Below are positions 45,612-57,592 of a stretch of DNA of 64,000 bases, one piece after another (the first letter of the stretch is position 1; every line of letters starts with the position of its first letter). The DNA comes from Isoetes taiwanensis. Lineage: Eukaryota; Streptophyta; Lycopodiopsida; Isoetales; Isoetaceae. The position numbers and the translations under genes are program-made. The stretch is from contig JAJEKV010000031.1 of the NCBI GenBank assembly GCA_021234155.1, positions 4,940,356 to 5,004,355 of the forward strand, given 5' to 3'. The notes beneath the pieces were generated by a model that saw nothing but the letters and a program-made list of their open reading frames with translations, was not told where the DNA came from and ran no database searches.

Positions 45612-46075
45612 TTAATCAATAATAAGCTTTTCAATTTGTTGGCATTCCTTGGCAATATGCTTCTTCATGTCAGTCTTTATGAACCCAGCATGTCCGACTA
45701 TTGGACCATTATGTGTATCATGGAAAGTAAGCTTTCTTACTCTTGATGATTCTAGAATAGATAACTTATTTCTATAATATAGAAGGTTACCTTCCTTCTT
45801 ATAATGCCTAAAGGTGTCATGTCCCTTGTTTGTTCTCGCCTCCTTAGACAAACTATACCACACTTCCTTAAACTCTGGATAATTGAATAGCTTGCTCAAT
45901 TATCCTGCCAAACTCACTTGTAAGGGTTGAAATAGCAATGCAATGAGTTTTGGTAATCAATGAATGGCAGGATAGGGCATCAACAACAACGTTATATTTT
46001 TCCGGCTCATAGACCACTTCAAAGTCATACTTCTTAAGAAATACCATCTATCTCCTTTTTCAAAGATTAAGGTGA
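45612..46075 (-). pseudogene. Gypsy RNase H end plus integrase N-terminus, copy 1
   Basis: Read on the minus strand from about 46075: WYFLKKYDFEVVYEPEKYN and VVVDALS (end of RNase H), then LITKTHCIAISTLTSEFG, YPEFKEVWYSLSKEA, LLYYRNKLSILESS and the zinc-binding RKLTFHDTHNGPIVGHAG with AKEC. The second half of the zinc motif and the catalytic core are missing; the sequence switches to the AT-rich segment after ECQQ. Small frame breaks occur near 45900. It belongs to the same gypsy lineage as the remnant at 12.0-13.0 kb (shared HDTH..PI motif). Confidence 0.8.
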
Positions 46076-46084
46076 AAATCCAAA

Positions 46085-46420
46085 ATTCTCAAAATTATTG
46101 AACGACCAAGCGGATATGATATGCATTTTCGAAACATACTTGATGTATTTTACAAACTAGTCTTGTTCTTGCTGATTAGAGTGGGCATTTTAAAACTGGA
46201 TTTCACACAATCGGACTGCTTCTAACGTGGAGAAGGCGGCAAGTTTGAGGGTCTCAAGTTACTCCAAAGCGGAAAGCTTTTAATGTTAGACTACAAATTT
46301 TCCCTACGGTTGCCTATATGAACCTTAATTCACAATCTCAACCTACAATTTCCTACAAAGAATGGGAAGACCATATAAATTTCACGCAAGATATCAAAGA
46401 TATCAGAAAAGGTGGTTAAA
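46085..46420 (+). pseudogene. Duplicate of the GDSL exon 4-5 end, copy 2
   Basis: It starts exactly at CTCAAAATTATTGAAC, inside GDSL exon 4, joined to the retroelement fragment. It continues through the exon 4 donor, the intron, the acceptor (TTAAAACTGGATTTCACAC) and the exon 5 words, to GATATCAGAAAAGGTGGTTAAAC. It is more corrupted than 44395-44724. It is non-coding in practice, since its 5' exons are absent. Confidence 0.8.
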
Positions 46421-46510
46421 CTATAATATGATATAGATAGTACATAAGACATTATTGCACCTGTTTTAAGACTAAAACTGATACATAAATATAAGAGTCT
46501 CCATAAAGAA

Positions 46511-46860
46511 TTGGTTCATCAATCAGATTCAGAAGCTTGTTTCTGCTTCACTTTACCCTTTTCAAGATCCTCAGCAGTTATTTCTGCTGTAGATTTTATA
46601 ATACCAGCCTCTCTAGCAGTAATCCTCTCTGCAGGGCTCATGCATTTTTTAGGTAACTTGTGTTATCCTGTAGAACAACATGATTCGAATGCCGTCTACA
46701 AAACTTCTTACCACAGTGGATTCTTCATGTTCTATTTCCTTCTTAAATTTCTTATTCCGTTTCCTCTCTTCCCTCTTGGTTTCGTGTGCAATTTGGAACT
46801 GGATCTTCCTGTCTGTTTCTTCAGGCCCCTGAAGCACATGGAGAAGGACCTAGGACATAT
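46511..46860 (-). pseudogene. Unidentified gene fragment, copy 2
   Basis: Near-identical to 44820-45170 in the same orientation and with the same linker to the GDSL end. Minus-strand words are KREERKRNKKFKKEIEHEES, RSFVDGIRIMLFYRITQV and, in the other frame, MSPAERITAREAGIIKST...KQKQASESD-stop. After about 46860 the sequence departs from the cassette. Confidence 0.45.
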
Positions 46861-48175
<1,315 letters not shown>

Positions 48176-48179
48176 AGAA

Positions 48180-48335
48180 AATACAGTAACTTCAGATGTC
48201 TTAGGTCTGTAAACACCCAGGATATCTTACCATTAAGCATGTTGGCACTCAACCTAATTTCCACAAGGCTGCTTAAGTTTCCAAACTCAAAGGGAACATA
48301 GCCGCATATAGATTTTTGCTCGAATATCAACACTT
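48180..48335 (-). pseudogene. Leucine-rich-repeat protein fragment
   Basis: The minus-strand frame reads SICGYVPFEFGNLSSLVEIR then LSANMLNGKIS and LRHLKLLYFLNGFVPKG. This is about one and a half plant extracellular LRRs (consensus GxIPxxLGNLSSLxxLxLSxNxLxGxIP), as in receptor-like kinases and receptor-like proteins. No kinase domain, signal peptide or further repeats are nearby. It lies about 150 bp 3' (on the minus strand) of the SDR fragment, an unnatural neighbour, which fits capture of exon pieces by a transposon. Confidence 0.6.
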
Positions 48336-48474
48336 TGATTGCTTTGGAGACGCAAAATCTGCATGCGTCCTTGTAGAGCCTCCGTGATCGTCCTTGTTTT
48401 TGCAAATAATGAGATAAAACCGAAAACCAGATCCGAGAAAAGTACCGTAAGTAGAAGGAAAGTCTAGCAACCAG

Positions 48475-48760
48475 TTTCGGCATAGCAATCAGTTTCAGTT
48501 TCAGTTTCTTCAGCATCCTTTTCTTCTTTCTGAGGGACATAAGTGATAGCAACAGTGGCACCTTCTTGAGAAAACATGTGAGCAACGGCCCCGCCAATGC
48601 CGTAATCTCCACTGCGGATCGAGCCACACGATCCTGAAAAAAACCAAGCGGATCTTGAGTTTATCGAGGGCAGTATCGCGTGGCCGAGAACGAGGATGAG
48701 GATCCATAGGGTGCTCTTCACGGGTGGCGGTCTTGCTTTTGCGCAGGAAAACTTGCCATA
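48475..48760 (-). pseudogene. Short-chain dehydrogenase fragment, glucose/ribitol-dehydrogenase-like
   Basis: On the minus strand EEHPMDPHPRSRPRDTALDK (48640-48700) resembles the N-terminal EH.M.P.P segment of plant glucose and ribitol dehydrogenase homologues. In another frame, GDYGIGGAVAHMFSQEGATV then AITYVPQKEEKDAEET (48490-48620) is the Rossmann-fold GG(D/S)GIGRA nucleotide-binding motif with the family's FTYV..QE.KDA continuation. The second motif Gly is kept, but Arg is replaced by Gly. The catalytic Y..K region is absent. Frames change between the two blocks, and the piece ends near 48475. It is a fragment without function as written. Confidence 0.6.
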
Positions 48761-49595
48761 GCTCAGAACAAAGTCGTTGATTTTTGCTATAGATAAATCT
48801 TACGCCACAATGGGCTGCTCTTAGCAATGCTCTTAGCTCGGGCATACCGCCCGTGGAGCTCATGTAGGTCATAAATAGCTAAAAAATACCTACGAAAGTC
48901 TTTTCGCCATGGCTTCACCACGATAGACACGCTTTTGCCAAGTACCCAATTTACTTAATAATCAACACCCAAGATCGCCTTTAAGCTCCAAACCAAGGAA
49001 GCCGGTCTTCAACCGCTTGAAAGTGCGAAGAACCCTTCTTTGCCGAGACCTAAAACCCAAAATTTCAAGCTCTGAAGAAAGTACCGAAAAGCAAGCTCGT
49101 TGCATTTAATTACTTGCTAAACAACACATGAAATCAAAATCCCAAAAGCTCATGTTTCCTTCCGGACCCACGATCGACACCCGGCCATCCGGTATCTTGC
49201 GTGACAGAACATAGCCGGCGGCTTCTTCTACTCGGTGCCGCTTAAACGTTGCATAATGGCCCCAATCCTTTCGGTCCACCTCCTAAACAAAAGAAGGCAA
49301 CTGTAGCAAACCAAGTCCGGCCCTGCAAATTCGTGGACTTGTGTGCATGCCGTAATAAATTCAACCCTGCAAAATCCCTGGGGTTTATTCTGGAAGCCAC
49401 CACACAAAAATCATGGAAGCCAATCCTAAACAGAGATCACAGAAGCGTCCTTAAAAAAAATTTTAAGGTCGAGGGAAAAGAGAGGTGGTTCAAAACCCTA
49501 ATACAAAAATGCTCGAGCTTTGCATGCCTAAGGGAACGAAATAGGAAAATGAAGGGGGTAGACCATTACAACATGGATTTTTTGATAACAAAATA
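48761..49595. other. Intergenic DNA, one unassigned frame
   Basis: The plus-strand frame 49249-49623 (124 codons, starting MHNGPNPFGPPPKQKK) has an uneven, basic composition and no recognisable domain; I do not count it as a gene. The remainder is open only in short frames. Confidence 0.4.
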
Positions 49596-49735
49596 CAATG
49601 CGCACTCTAGAAGTACTAATTAGTACAGCTCATTCAATACGATCGCCAAATCATATGAAAACCATGTTAAAAAGTGTATAAAAATACAAAAATAACCCCC
49701 TGTTATTTTGCTACATATTCAGATTTAATAGATAG
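49596..49735 (+). repeat. Dispersed repeat, copy 2 (partner at 5.75 kb)
   Basis: GCGCACTCTAGAAGTACTAA, TTAGTACAGCTCA, CAAATCATATGAAAACC, AAGTGTATAAAAA and TTTTGCTACAT parallel 5757-5877. The core GTACTAATTAGTAC is a perfect 14-bp palindrome. The copy ends where the AT-rich cassette segment begins. Confidence 0.55.
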
Positions 49736-49737
49736 CA

Positions 49738-50151
49738 CTTCAAGAATACCATTATAAGAATATATGTATTGTTTAATTCTTCTTGATTGTTATATTATTT
49801 ATAAGTTTTAATTATATAAGTTTATCCTTAAGTTAAAACCTAACGGTTATCAAAGCATAAAATTGATTTCAAATTAACTTTCACTCGAATTTATCTAGAA
49901 TTAGACATTTTAAGAATATAAAATTTCAATTTTCAGTGATTTAACAAATTTTTATATTTAACAATCATGATAATTTCTAAATGAAATATGATGGTTTGAT
50001 AAGGATGACTTGAAACTATTATGACAATTTCACAATTTATAAGCTTTAACAATTTTAAAAACACTTTATGAAAAGTTTTAATCTGAAATTAATTAAATTA
50101 TAAAGTTAAGGTTTTAATTATAACTATAAATCATTGAAGATATATTGAAAA
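49738..50151. repeat. AT-rich segment, copy 2
   Basis: Near-identical to 45185-45611. It forms the left arm of the inverted repeat closed at 50985-51413. Confidence 0.85.
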
Positions 50152-50610
50152 TTAATCAATAATAAGCTTTTCAATTTGCTGGCATTCCTTGGCAATATGC
50201 TTCTTCATGCCAGTCTTTATGAACCCAGCATGTCCGGCTATTGGACCATTATGTATATCATGGAAAGTAAGCTTTCTTACTCTTGATGATTCTAGAATAG
50301 ATAACTTATTTCTATAATATAGAAGGTTACCTTCCTTCTTGTAATGCCTAAAGGTGTCATGTCCCTTGTTTGTTCTCGTCTCCTTAGACAAACTATACCA
50401 CACTTCCTTAAACTCTGGATAATTGGGAATAGCTTGCTCAATTATCCTACCAAACTCACTTGTAAGGGTTGAAATAACAATGCAATGAGTTTTGGTAATC
50501 AATGAATGGCAGGATAGGCATCAACAACAACGTTATATTTTTCCGGCTCATAGACCACTTCAAAGTCATACTTCTTAAGAAATACCATCTATCTCCTTTT
50601 TCAAAGATTA
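50152..50610 (-). pseudogene. Gypsy RNase H end plus integrase N-terminus, copy 2
   Basis: Same content and same ends as 45612-46075. The minus-strand frame 50152-50502 is continuous from MITKTHCIVISTLTSEFGRI through YPEFKEVWYSLSKETR and RKLTFHDIHNGPIAGHAGFI to AKECQQ. Here the first zinc-binding His motif reads HDIH instead of HDTH, and GHAG is intact. The C-terminal Cys pair and catalytic core are absent. Confidence 0.8.
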
Positions 50611-50627
50611 AGGTGAAAAACCAAAAT

Positions 50628-50945
50628 TCTCAAAATTATTGAACGACCAAGCAGATATGATATGCATTTTCAGAACATACTGATGTATTTTGCAAACTAG
50701 TCTTGTTCTTGCTGATTAGAGTGGGCGTTTTAAAACCAGGATTTCACACAATCGGGGCCTTCTAACGTGGAGAAGGCGGCAGTTTGAGGGTCTGTTACTC
50801 TCCTTCGGAAAGCTTTTAATGTTAGACTACAAATTTTTCTACGGTTGCCTATATGAACCTGCTAATTCACAATCTCAACCTACAATTTCCTACAAAGAAT
50901 GGGAAGACCATGTAAATTTCCTGCAAGATATCAAAGATATCAAAA
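50628..50945 (+). pseudogene. Duplicate of the GDSL exon 4-5 end, copy 3
   Basis: It starts at the same CTCAAAATTATTGAAC junction as the 46.1 kb copy. It runs through TTAAAACCAGGATTTCACAC and the TTAGACTACAAATTTTTC words to GATATCAAAAAGCC. There it changes to AACTTTGTTTCCTACAACAA, and then to the inverted AT-rich arm. Confidence 0.8.
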
Positions 50946-50984
50946 AGCCAACTTTGTTTCCTACAACAAATCGAGCAGCATGCC

Positions 50985-51413
50985 AGCAAATTGAAAAGCT
51001 TATTATTGATTAATTTTCAGTATATCTTCAATGATTTATAGTTATAATTAAAACCTTAACTTTATAATTTAATTAATTTTAGATTAAAACTTTTCATAAA
51101 GTGTTTTTAAAAGTGTTAAAGCTTGTAAATTGTGAAATTGTCATAATAGTTTCAAGTCATCCTTATCAAACCATCATATTTCATTTAGAAATTATCATGA
51201 TTGTTAAATATAAAAATTTGTTAAATCACTGAAAATTGAAATTTTATATTCTTAAAATGTTTAATTCTAAATAAATTCGAGTGAAAGTTAATTTGAAATC
51301 AATTTTATGCTTTGATAACCGTTAGGTTTTAACTTAAGGATAAACTTATATAATTAAAACTTATAAATAATATAACAATCAAGAAGAATTAAACAATACA
51401 TATATTCTTAAAG
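50985..51413. repeat. AT-rich segment, inverted copy
   Basis: GCCAGCAAATTGAAAAGC through GAATTAAACAATACATATATTC is the reverse complement of 49756-50184. With the left copy it makes arms of about 430 bp around about 800 bp of pol and GDSL fragments. Confidence 0.85.
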
Positions 51414-52733
51414 AAATTTATCGCGGCGGCCTTGGACATTTCTTTAGTCCAAATCTTGTGAAGCTAAATTTTGTAATAAATTCCTTATCTCTTCAGTCGT
51501 TTGCATGCTACAATTCTTCTTGTATCGTATGTCAACTTGAGAACATGTGGGATTTGAACACGCACATTTGCCTTGTGTTCCATGGTCGTTCACTTCAGGT
51601 AAGTTCTATTTGATATGTGGAATATTGAAGCATCGACTTTCAACTAAGAGAACAATGTGGGAGAGTAACTTGATACTGTTTTGCTCATGTTCTTTCTTCC
51701 AAACTCATGTCAACTAGTAGAAAAAGTCTTTTCTCAAAACTAGAACATAAAGGTCAACTATATATAATACATAGTCAACTTCTAACCATACACTAACTTA
51801 TAGCAATTACGAACCATACACTACATTCTAGCAATTGCTAAAGGAGAATGCATGTGCATTGAGGCATTATGCAGTTACAATTGAGTATAGAACAAATGGA
51901 TTTGGTACATAAATTTTATTGGGCAAAGAGAATAAAATATAAGTCCCAAACCCATGGCTTAGACAACAACAACGTTAGCAAAGAAACATACCTCTTATTG
52001 GGTATAAAGGCCTATATAATGGGTGTGGAAAATAATGTGCTCCTTCTTTTGAAATAATGTGAGGATAAGGCTTTTATCTAAGTGCAAAAATCAATTCAAA
52101 TGCAGTTGTGCATGGAGAACTATTTATTGAGAATGTTGAAAACTAGAATCCCCAATAATTTCGATCTGGCCAGAGGAACAATCATGGTAAAAGCAGAACT
52201 ATTTATTGAGAATATCGAAAACTAGAATCCTTAATAATTTCGATCTGCCAGAGGAACAATCATGGTAAAAGCATCTCAAATCACTCAGAGGTCAAACTTG
52301 TTGATCAAATCGAATTATTGGGGAATTCTTTGTGGATACTGCTCATATTTTCTAGTTAGACATTGACCCCCAATTGGACATGATTGTATAGGGGAAAAAT
52401 ATGGATCAATCAATCAATCAAAACGTGGAGCTAGAAAGAAGGATTTTCTTTTCTATTCCATCTTTCAACGCACGAAGCTAGTCTAGCGGCAAGAGAAAAT
52501 CATAGATAGAGTTGTCCACATAGGTAATATCCAAACCGTGAGCCATTGAATCTCAGAACAGGATAGACCAACAAACAAATTTTAAGAAAAAAGAGCTATC
52601 ATGTTTGGCAGAGACACGTTAGTTAGTAACAATAAGAGAGACATTGAATAGAGATGTGTGCAAATTATAAACCATCGGCTATTATATTTCAGGAAGAGAG
52701 AAAGGGGCATTTGGTTCCCCAGCTCTAGGTGTT
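51414..52733. other. Intergenic DNA with a 79-bp duplication
   Basis: No gene recognised. A 79-bp segment starting GAACTATTTATTGAGAAT at 52117 is repeated directly at 52196 with a few changes. Other frames are short. Confidence 0.5.
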
Positions 52734-53053
52734 CCAGTCTCCAGTTCAAATACATCTCCTAAAAGCCTTCTGTAGTTTTAATAGAATCTTCTAGTGCTTC
52801 ATGGTCTCTGTTTTTAGCTGCTTCTAGTGCCAATTACAAATGTTGCATTTATTCCGCATTATGATAATTGCAAATTGCTTCATTTGCTTAACACCAGTCT
52901 CTAGTTCAAATACATCTCCCAAAAGCTTTCTGTAGTTTTAATAGAATCTTCTAGTGCTTCATGGTCTCTGTTTTTAGCTGCTTCTAGTGCCAATTACAAA
53001 TGTTGCATTTATTCCGCATTATGATAATTGCAAATTGCTTCATTTGCTTCTAG
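52734..53053 (+). repeat. 160-bp tandem duplication
   Basis: CCAGTCTCCAGTTCAAATAC at 52734 recurs as CCAGTCTCTAGTTCAAATAC at 52894. The units match through TTTGCATTTATTCCGC-type text to AATTGCTTCATTTGCTT. The word CTTCTAGTGC(TTC/CAA) also recurs inside and just after the units (to about 53085). Confidence 0.85.
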
Positions 53054-54773
53054 TCCAATTTTATTCCGCATCTTCTAGTGCTTCGTATTCTCTGTTTTTA
53101 GCTGCTTAATCGTTGTTTCTTGGCTTATTAAACGCATCTGGAATTAGGGTTTGTGTTTGTGAGTCGATTATTTGAAGATTAATAGTTCCAACTAGTTTGC
53201 AGAACATAACAATGTTGGATTGGAGTTTTTTAGAGCTCAAAAGGAAAGGCATTGCTTTGCTTTGTAATCTAGAATGCTAATGGAAGAGGTAACGACCATT
53301 TGTGGATGTAAGGGTTATAAGGGCAGCTACATTAGACGAGTGCTCTTTCTCTCTAGTTTTAATGTTAGAATTCGGTTTTTGAATGTGTTTTTTTCATGTC
53401 TTTATGCCACAAAGGGGTAAGATCTCTGAAGCAAGCTCAGAAGTAGAATTATCTGATCACTTCACATATGATTTTGCAAGGGTTAAGGCTCCTGTATTTG
53501 TTAAGGCCACTATATTGCACAGCGGAACGCCATAACAACAGTTATACCAAGGGCCTGGATCATATAAATTGTTAACTTTGAGGAAGAGAAAGGTCTTGAA
53601 GAAATGTGAAAGGGTTCAGAGCCGTATAAAAGGAAGGGGAAGGACACTTACTTCGAAGGAATTGAGGCAGGATCCTTTGGAACAGAGCTGATTTGGGCAA
53701 AGTTCTTATCCGCATTCGTTCTTTATATATGCTTACTCTGCATCAAGTTCTGATCTAATCAAATAATCTAACAAATGGCCAAGAAAGAGTCGATAGCTCA
53801 CACCATTGAATGTCGGATCATTCAATAACTACAGATGGCGAACTATAAAAGAACCAGTCCTGACTCCTGACCACATTTGAAGCAAAACTGGAAGCTGCAT
53901 CTGAATAGAACAAACAATCTATCACGGTCCTCAAGCTCTTCAAAGAGCTTACAAATTTTTTTAGCTTTAGATCTTGGTGCCATGGTACTTTTGCATGCCA
54001 AGCAAAACGTTCTTTTGCATTCTAAGGCCCCAAAATTGAATCGGTATGATTTTTTTCTAATGATTACTTAATGAAAACCAACTCTTAAAATCAATACCGG
54101 TATGTGGGCCAAAAAGTTTACAAACCATATCTAGTTATACAATACAGTTCAATGATGCAATTTCACAACGTGACAAACAAATATTGTTTCTTCACATGGT
54201 ATTTAAAGATGATAATTTATAGTTAGTTTTTTATGACACTTAAATGTATGATGTGTGCTACTACTTAATGTATCAAGTTTATCGGAATAGTATTTGATTA
54301 CATCTCTTATCCTTTGTTTATTGACATTGTAATTTTATGTGCGTAATTGGTATGATATTGTACAGTGATTGATCATCTTCGTAATTTTAAGTGCCTAGTT
54401 ATTATGATATTTTATTGTGCTTAATTATCAATAAAACTATGGTTTAGATATACTAGTATGTTTTTTCTTCCATGGTACCAATACAATTGTTGTAAATATA
54501 TCTAATTTTGAATGTGAAAAACTTGTGCTTTTGTTTTCATGATATCAATACGATTATAGAAAATTGTAAGCATACATAATTTTAATATTGGTATTTAACT
54601 GTGCTTCATGTGGCAAGTTTAGTGATGCGATAAAAGACCATAATATTCTACCATAGTATATTAAAGCAATAAAATTTGAGGGTTGGCGCATGATCTTTTC
54701 CACTTGATTCCATATCGTGATATCTACTAATTGATTGGTCTATTTCCGCATGTTGTGCATGGAACATTTCTTT
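53054..54773. other. AT-rich intergenic DNA beside the ABC remnant
   Basis: No coding frame above 64 codons and no domain seen. It occupies the place where the second nucleotide-binding domain of the ABC transporter would lie, so that part of the gene is gone rather than hidden in introns here. Confidence 0.5.
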
Positions 54774-54782
54774 TCAAAATCG

Positions 54783-56430
54783 GGGCTTGCTTTCGGGTCC
54801 CTTGATTTTGCTGACATCTTCTGCCTTCGGGTCTTCTGGATCTATTTCTGTCTTCCTGTCAAGAATATCAAAAACTGAGCCAACAGCTTCAGAACTCTTC
54901 ATAAGATCAGGGGCCAATGCTAATTTCTCTGCAACTCCAAATGACGTGAACATAAGAAGAACAAAGCATTTGATAACATGGTCAAATGATGACTCTCCAT
55001 TTCTTATTAACTTTGCTGCATACCAGAGGGCCAACCCATAAGAACAGTATAATGAGCATTGCGCAGCCCCATAAGCAAGCCCTGTAATCTGGCCACGAAT
55101 GAAGCAGTTATTCCTTAAGCTCTTCAATTCTTGATTAAATAGGTCCAACACTTTTTTCTCAGCACAAAAGGCCGAAACAGTACGTATATTGCTGACTGCT
55201 TCGCCAGCCACGATGGTTGCCCTAGCATAAACCTTTGCCAGATTTACGCCAAATCCTTTCATAAAGAAATGCTGCAAACAGGAAAGCACAGGGACATGAG
55301 GATATTCAATCTATTTAACACTGCAGCAAAAAAGCTATACCTCCCCAGCATGCGCACTGATCATGAATGGAAAAAGTGCCAGAACAATGAGAGTAAGACG
55401 CCATTGTAACACAAATGCCAACACAAAACTTGCAAGAATTAGTGCTAGATTTTGAGTCAGTATAGACATGCGGTCACTGACTGCCGCCTTCACCATTGTT
55501 GCATCTGTAGCAAGCCTAGATGCAACCAGGCTGCTGTAATTGTCCTCCCTTTCAAACCATCCTACCTCGTTCCGCAATATTGCTGCACAGAAAATTCTTT
55601 CAAATAAGAAATAACAAACAAAACCTATAGGCCATTACGTAATATTCATACCTCCAAACATCATGCTTCTGACTCGCACGGTTAGGCATTCTCCCATGTA
55701 ACCAAAAAAATAATGTTCAAGCATGTTTGCAACCAATGATAACACAGATGCACCTAGAAAGTACAAAAACATATTTCTCCACCTCCTTTTTCATGTAATG
55801 CTTGTCCAGGCTGTAATATGTTACCAGAACTTGAGTCATTCCATAAGCAAAAAAGGGTGTCAACACTCCTGCCACGATCGCTCCTATGCTTCCAAGCAGG
55901 CCATAGGGCCATTCAGTTGTATTAAGTTTAAGCAGTCTTATAAACGAGCCGTTTGTCGATTTTCTATTTTCAAGTTGACCATAACCCAAGAAAATGCTTT
56001 GTGCATCTGATGAATCAGAGAGAGCGTTAAGATGGAAACTGAATTGTGACATTGAAGATCCTCGAGAGTTCCTGTATGTATCAATGATGTTAATACTCCT
56101 GAAAGCTCTATTAACATAAAATCTTGAGATGAGTTAGAAAGCAGTAACCTGCGTGAACGCTTTATGGATGCTTGAGATTCAAGAGTCTTTCCTTTTCCTC
56201 GTTCTTGTAACCTCACAAGGGCTGCGTATGCCCCATCTTTACCTCTAGTGATGAGATCCACGTGTGTTCCAGTTTCTACAACTTTACCAGATTGTACTAC
56301 TGCTATCATGTCAGCATTCCGAATGGTTGACAAGCGATGTGCCACAATGACAGTAGTTCGACCCAACATTAGGGAATCCAAAGCTTCTTGAACTGCTTGT
56401 TCAGATGCTGCATCTAGTGCACTCGTAAGA
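54783..56430 (-). pseudogene. ABCB (P-glycoprotein type) transporter remnant
   Basis: ABCB proteins are plasma-membrane pumps with two membrane and two ATP-binding halves; plant members include auxin exporters. On the minus strand three exons remain. 56430-55652: end of NBD1, with the D-loop in [18 protein letters not shown] and the H-loop in [20 protein letters not shown], then the linker ([13 protein letters not shown]) and the start of TMD2 (EWPYGLLGSIGAIVAGVLTP, VANMLEHYFFGYMGE). 55582-55341: LRNEVGWFERE...DATMVKAAVSDRMS. 55271-54783: KGFGVNLAKVYARATIVAGE to SVFDILDRKTEIDPEDP. Both introns (about 70 bp) are GT-AG. Walker A, signature and Walker B of NBD1, TMD1 and all of NBD2 are absent. 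One-base frame breaks occur near 56110 and 55762. Closest in wording to the ABCB13/14/19 group. Confidence 0.85.
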
Positions 56431-56495
56431 TGGATACGAGTAGAAAGCTTTTGGCTTTAGTATTATGTAAGATGGATACAAGCAGAAAGCTAATC
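56413..56495 (+). repeat. Short repeat at the broken 5' edge of the ABC remnant
   Basis: GTAAGATGGATACGAGTAGAAAGC and GTAAGATGGATACAAGCAGAAAGC lie about 53 bp apart, and ACTCGTA..TACGAGT forms a 7-bp inverted repeat at the first. The transporter homology stops exactly here, so this marks a rearrangement breakpoint. Confidence 0.55.
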
Positions 56496-57592
56496 GAATA
56501 TTTCTATATAGAAATATCCGAAGTTTGTAGCAACTAGTACTGCCATAATCGAATATTGCCATGCAGCATTAAAATGGCCAGCTAATTTTGGTCAAAAGCA
56601 AGTCCCAATAAATCAGCCAGTGGAAACCTTGCAAGATCATACAATGATTTGTATCTGGCTTATAATAAGCTGATTACTTACATTAAAGTATTTCAACAAT
56701 ATATTACCTAACCTGATTGATGTCGCTCCATATTTCTACGTAATAGGAAGATTGTCAGCATAATGAGCGCCCTTTTGAGCATAGCCTGATCATCTTAAAA
56801 ATAATAATTCCTTCAACATTTTGGCATCTATAGCAGGATGAAGGACTTATTGAAAACAATAAATTTAGATATTCTTGCTGTATGGAAACACCTCAGTCCA
56901 ATATTGTCATGTAGCAAAGATGTTCCTATTCTGATAGCATAGAACATTCAAGCCACTTCCATTCAATCCACAGCACCACAACATCAAAATATAAGGGCAA
57001 ATTCGTTTTTGCTCATATCCAGCCTATGACGTACAGTCGACCATTTCAAGGTCTTCTTTCAGATTTGTTTTTGCTGGAGCAAATTCGTCTTTGCTCATAT
57101 CCTAGTAAACTCCAACTTAGAGCAAATGAATCAGCTTTAACTACTCCTTAGAGCAAATCGGCCAGTTCCAACCTAAAGCAAAATGACATGCATCAGTACC
57201 ATCCGCATCTAGCATTAGAGAGGCATATCTCTTCTCTTTAATCATCACAGCAACTAAAAAACAAGCTCGAAATCTCATGAGCAGATAAACATGCCTATTC
57301 CGGCATGGCAAGTCGTTGGTCTATTCTTTTGCAAATATGGAAATATCAAATACTTACCATAAGCAAATGCCAATGGTTTTGCGGCCCCATGCACTTAGGG
57401 CTCCAAAAGATATTTGGCTAGAGCATACTCTGCCATACCTACATGTTAAACAGGCGGGCATTTTGGCGCCATACCTCTAGAACACAGTACCAAATATGTG
57501 ATTCATTTAATTTGTTCATAAATATTAAATATTAGGACAATTTCATGTTTTACCATTAGAAATTTATTTTCATTGGAATTTTTTTCACCTCT
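56496..57592. other. Intergenic DNA, no gene seen
   Basis: No frame of note on either strand. A repeated phrase, AAATTCGT.TTTGCTCATATCC, occurs at about 57000 and 57081, and variants of AGAGCAAAT recur near 57120-57150. Confidence 0.5.
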
